Shown: positions 12,108 to 13,645 of the stretch, piece after piece
How positions within the stretch are numbered: the first letter of the stretch is position 1
Layout: the number at the start of each line of letters is the position of its first letter
NCBI GenBank assembly: GCA_030614245.1
Contig: JAUWKK010000031.1
Span: 1-13,645 of the forward strand
Origin: Planctomycetota bacterium
GTDB taxonomy: Bacteria > Planctomycetota > PUPC01 > JABMSA01 > JAUWKK01
Length of the DNA: 13,645 bases
Reading direction: 5' to 3'
The notes under the pieces: generated by a model
What the model saw: only the letters and a program-made list of their open reading frames with translations
Database searches by the model: none
What the model was told of the DNA's origin: nothing
Program-made: the position numbers and the translations under genes

Positions 12108-13645
12108 ATGACTTTCACTACTGTCGGCAAACTGGGCAGGCTCCTCATCGAAGCGGAGAAGATCGATGAGGAGCAACTCGAATCCGCTCTCGCCAGACAG
12201 CAGGAGACGGGCTCGCGCCTCGGCCAGACGCTGGTGGACATGGGCCTTGTGACCGAGAAGGACATCGTCGAGATGCTCGCCGCGCAGCTCGGCGTGCCGC
12301 ACGTCTGGCTGCGCAAGGGGCTGGTTGACCCGAAGGTCGTGCACCTGATCCCCAGAGAGAAGGCCGAGAACTACAAGGTCATTGCGATGTTCAGAGTGCG
12401 CAGCGAGCTCACCGTCGCAATGGCCGACCCGCAGTCGCTGTTCGTCATCGACGAGCTCAGCAGGCTTACGGGATGCACGATACTGCCCGTCGTCTGCCGA
12501 GCCGAAGAGATCTCGCACTTCGTCAACGAGTACTACGACAAGACCGTGGGTGTCGATGAACTGCTCTCGTCGATCGACCGGACGGACGTGGAGCTGCTCG
12601 AGGACGCGCCCCTGATCAGTTTCTCGGAACTGGAGGAGATGGCCGAGGGCAGCCCGATCATCAACATCGTGAACGTCATCATCCTCAATGCCATCAAAGA
12701 GGAAGCGAGCGACATACACATCGATCCCGACAGCAAGATAATGCGCGTGCGCTATCGCGTCGACGGCGTCCTGCGAGAGGTGATGACTAACCGTATGGAC
12801 CTCCACGCACCGGTCGTCTCGCGTGTGAAGGTGATGGCAAACCTGGATATCGGCGAACGCCGCCGCCCGCAGGAAGGCCGCATCCACGTGGCGGCAGAGG
12901 GCCGTGAGATCGACCTGCGCGTCTCATCGCTGCCGACCGTGCTCGGCGAAAAGATAGTAATGCGCATCCTCGATCAGTCACAGGCTGTGACGCATCTCGA
13001 GAACCTCGGATTCTCGGGGCTGACGCTCGACACATTACAAAACATGCTCGCTCAGCCGTTCGGACTCATACTCGCGACCGGACCCACCGGCTCGGGCAAG
13101 ACGACAACGCTCTACTCTGCCCTCTCGATGATCTCGACGGTCCAGAAGAATATCATCACCATTGAAGACCCGGTCGAATACCAAATGGAACTGATCAACC
13201 AGATCCAGGTCAATGAGAAGATGAACCTGAGCTTTGCGAATGTGCTGCGGCACACTCTGCGTCAGGACCCCGACGTGATAATGGTCGGCGAGATCCGCGA
13301 CCGTGAGACGGCGGAGATCGCGATCCAGGCGGCGCTTACCGGGCACCTGGTGATCTCGACGCTGCACACGAATGATTCTGCCGGCACCGTGACGCGACTG
13401 TCCGACATGGGCATCGACAACTACCTGATTGCATCGGCGCTGCAAGGGGTTATCGCCCAGCGCCTGGTCAGGCGCATATGTTCACAATGCAAGACGGTGT
13501 TCATACCGCCGGCCGAACTGCTCGAGGAAGTCGGCTGGCCCCCGCGCGCGGGCGTGACTATGTCTACCCGAGCAGGCGGCGATATATGGTACGCCTCCGG
13601 GTACAAGGGCCCGCCGGGCCTCGATGAGATTATGGCGCTGGGCGC
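12108..13645 (+). CDS. Type II secretion / type IV pilus assembly ATPase (GspE/PilB family) with MshEN domain, 3' partial
   Basis: Open from the ATG at 12108 (AGGAA 6-10 nt upstream) to the window end: 512 complete codons, missing the C-terminus. The N-terminal MshEN domain has two 24-residue c-di-GMP-binding-type motifs, KLG-x2-LI...Q (8-31) and RLG-x2-LV-x2-G...Q (37-60), separated by exactly five residues (QETGS). The first has Lys for Arg and Glu for Gly; the second fits fully. The ATPase core follows: SDIHIDP, GERRRPQEGRI, Walker A GPTGSGKTT (K331), Asp box TIEDPVEY, Walker B PDVIMVGEIRD (E395) and His box HLVISTLHTND. CSQC (458-461) is the first half of the family's tetracysteine zinc site. 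The second pair is absent (GGDIWYASGYKGPPG). It should power pilus or pseudopilus polymerisation at the inner membrane under c-di-GMP control. Confidence 0.95.
   Translation, partial: MTFTTVGKLGRLLIEAEKIDEEQLESALARQQETGSRLGQTLVDMGLVTEKDIVEMLAAQLGVPHVWLRKGLVDPKVVHLIPREKAENYKVIAMFRVRSELTVAMADPQSLFVIDELSRLTGCTILPVVCRAEEISHFVNEYYDKTVGVDELLSSIDRTDVELLEDAPLISFSELEEMAEGSPIINIVNVIILNAIKEEASDIHIDPDSKIMRVRYRVDGVLREVMTNRMDLHAPVVSRVKVMANLDIGERRRPQEGRIHVAAEGREIDLRVSSLPTVLGEKIVMRILDQSQAVTHLENLGFSGLTLDTLQNMLAQPFGLILATGPTGSGKTTTLYSALSMISTVQKNIITIEDPVEYQMELINQIQVNEKMNLSFANVLRHTLRQDPDVIMVGEIRDRETAEIAIQAALTGHLVISTLHTNDSAGTVTRLSDMGIDNYLIASALQGVIAQRLVRRICSQCKTVFIPPAELLEEVGWPPRAGVTMSTRAGGDIWYASGYKGPPGLDEIMALG

Noticed and set aside
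12069..13445. Long minus-strand open frames opposite the secretion ATPase gene
   Set aside because: The plus-strand frame shows every motif of the GspE/PilB family. The antisense frames are a result of GC-rich codon use and have no recognisable domains.

Overview
This window reads as a chromosomal stretch of an uncultivated, moderately GC-rich, Gram-negative-type bacterium. Planctomycetota is my best guess. It rests on the gene mix (a PQQ-propeller lipoprotein, an R/K/E-rich secreted coiled-coil protein, an MshEN-type secretion ATPase preceded by c-di-GMP enzymes and a STAS protein) and on abundant palindromic intergenic repeats. It is an impression from family knowledge, not a computed assignment.

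Layout. 1-267: C-terminal end of a probable DNA methyltransferase. 368-1660: outer-membrane-type PQQ beta-propeller lipoprotein. 1837-2787: secreted coiled-coil, LTxxQ-like protein, followed by a palindromic repeat and a rho-independent terminator. 3205-3774: small HD-domain protein. 3781-4647 (minus): divergent PstS-like binding protein, convergent with the HD gene with only 6 nt between them. 4699-5198: repeat-rich non-coding region. 5199-7535: sensor histidine kinase plus stand-alone receiver. 7837-9651: PocR-like/GAF/HD-GYP c-di-GMP phosphodiesterase. 9753-11552: membrane/GAF/GGDEF diguanylate cyclase. 11512-11883: STAS protein, overlapping the cyclase gene or coupled to its stop codon. 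11884-12107: palindrome cluster. 12108-13645 (runs off the end): PilB/GspE-type secretion ATPase with an N-terminal MshEN c-di-GMP-binding domain.

The plus-strand genes from 5199 onward make a plausible signalling cassette. A kinase and receiver sense the envelope, an HD-GYP/GGDEF pair sets local c-di-GMP, a STAS protein may provide partner switching, and the ATPase carries a tandem MshEN motif expected to read c-di-GMP and drive type IV pilus or type II secretion assembly.

The most unusual signal is a set of small palindromic repeats that sit between genes and have also entered the open reading frames. An 84-bp element at 7697-7780 (intergenic) recurs with one mismatch inside the GGDEF domain (10999-11082), and in a rearranged form inside the GAF domain of the HD-GYP protein (from 8564). 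All coding copies use the same reading frame, and the GGDEF copy is nested inside a second palindrome family that is also found intact at 2824-2885. A third, heptamer-phased palindrome is intergenic at 7545-7641 and coding at 8192-8278. These behave like protein-coding palindromic elements, comparable in concept to the Rickettsia palindromic elements, and are concentrated in c-di-GMP enzymes.
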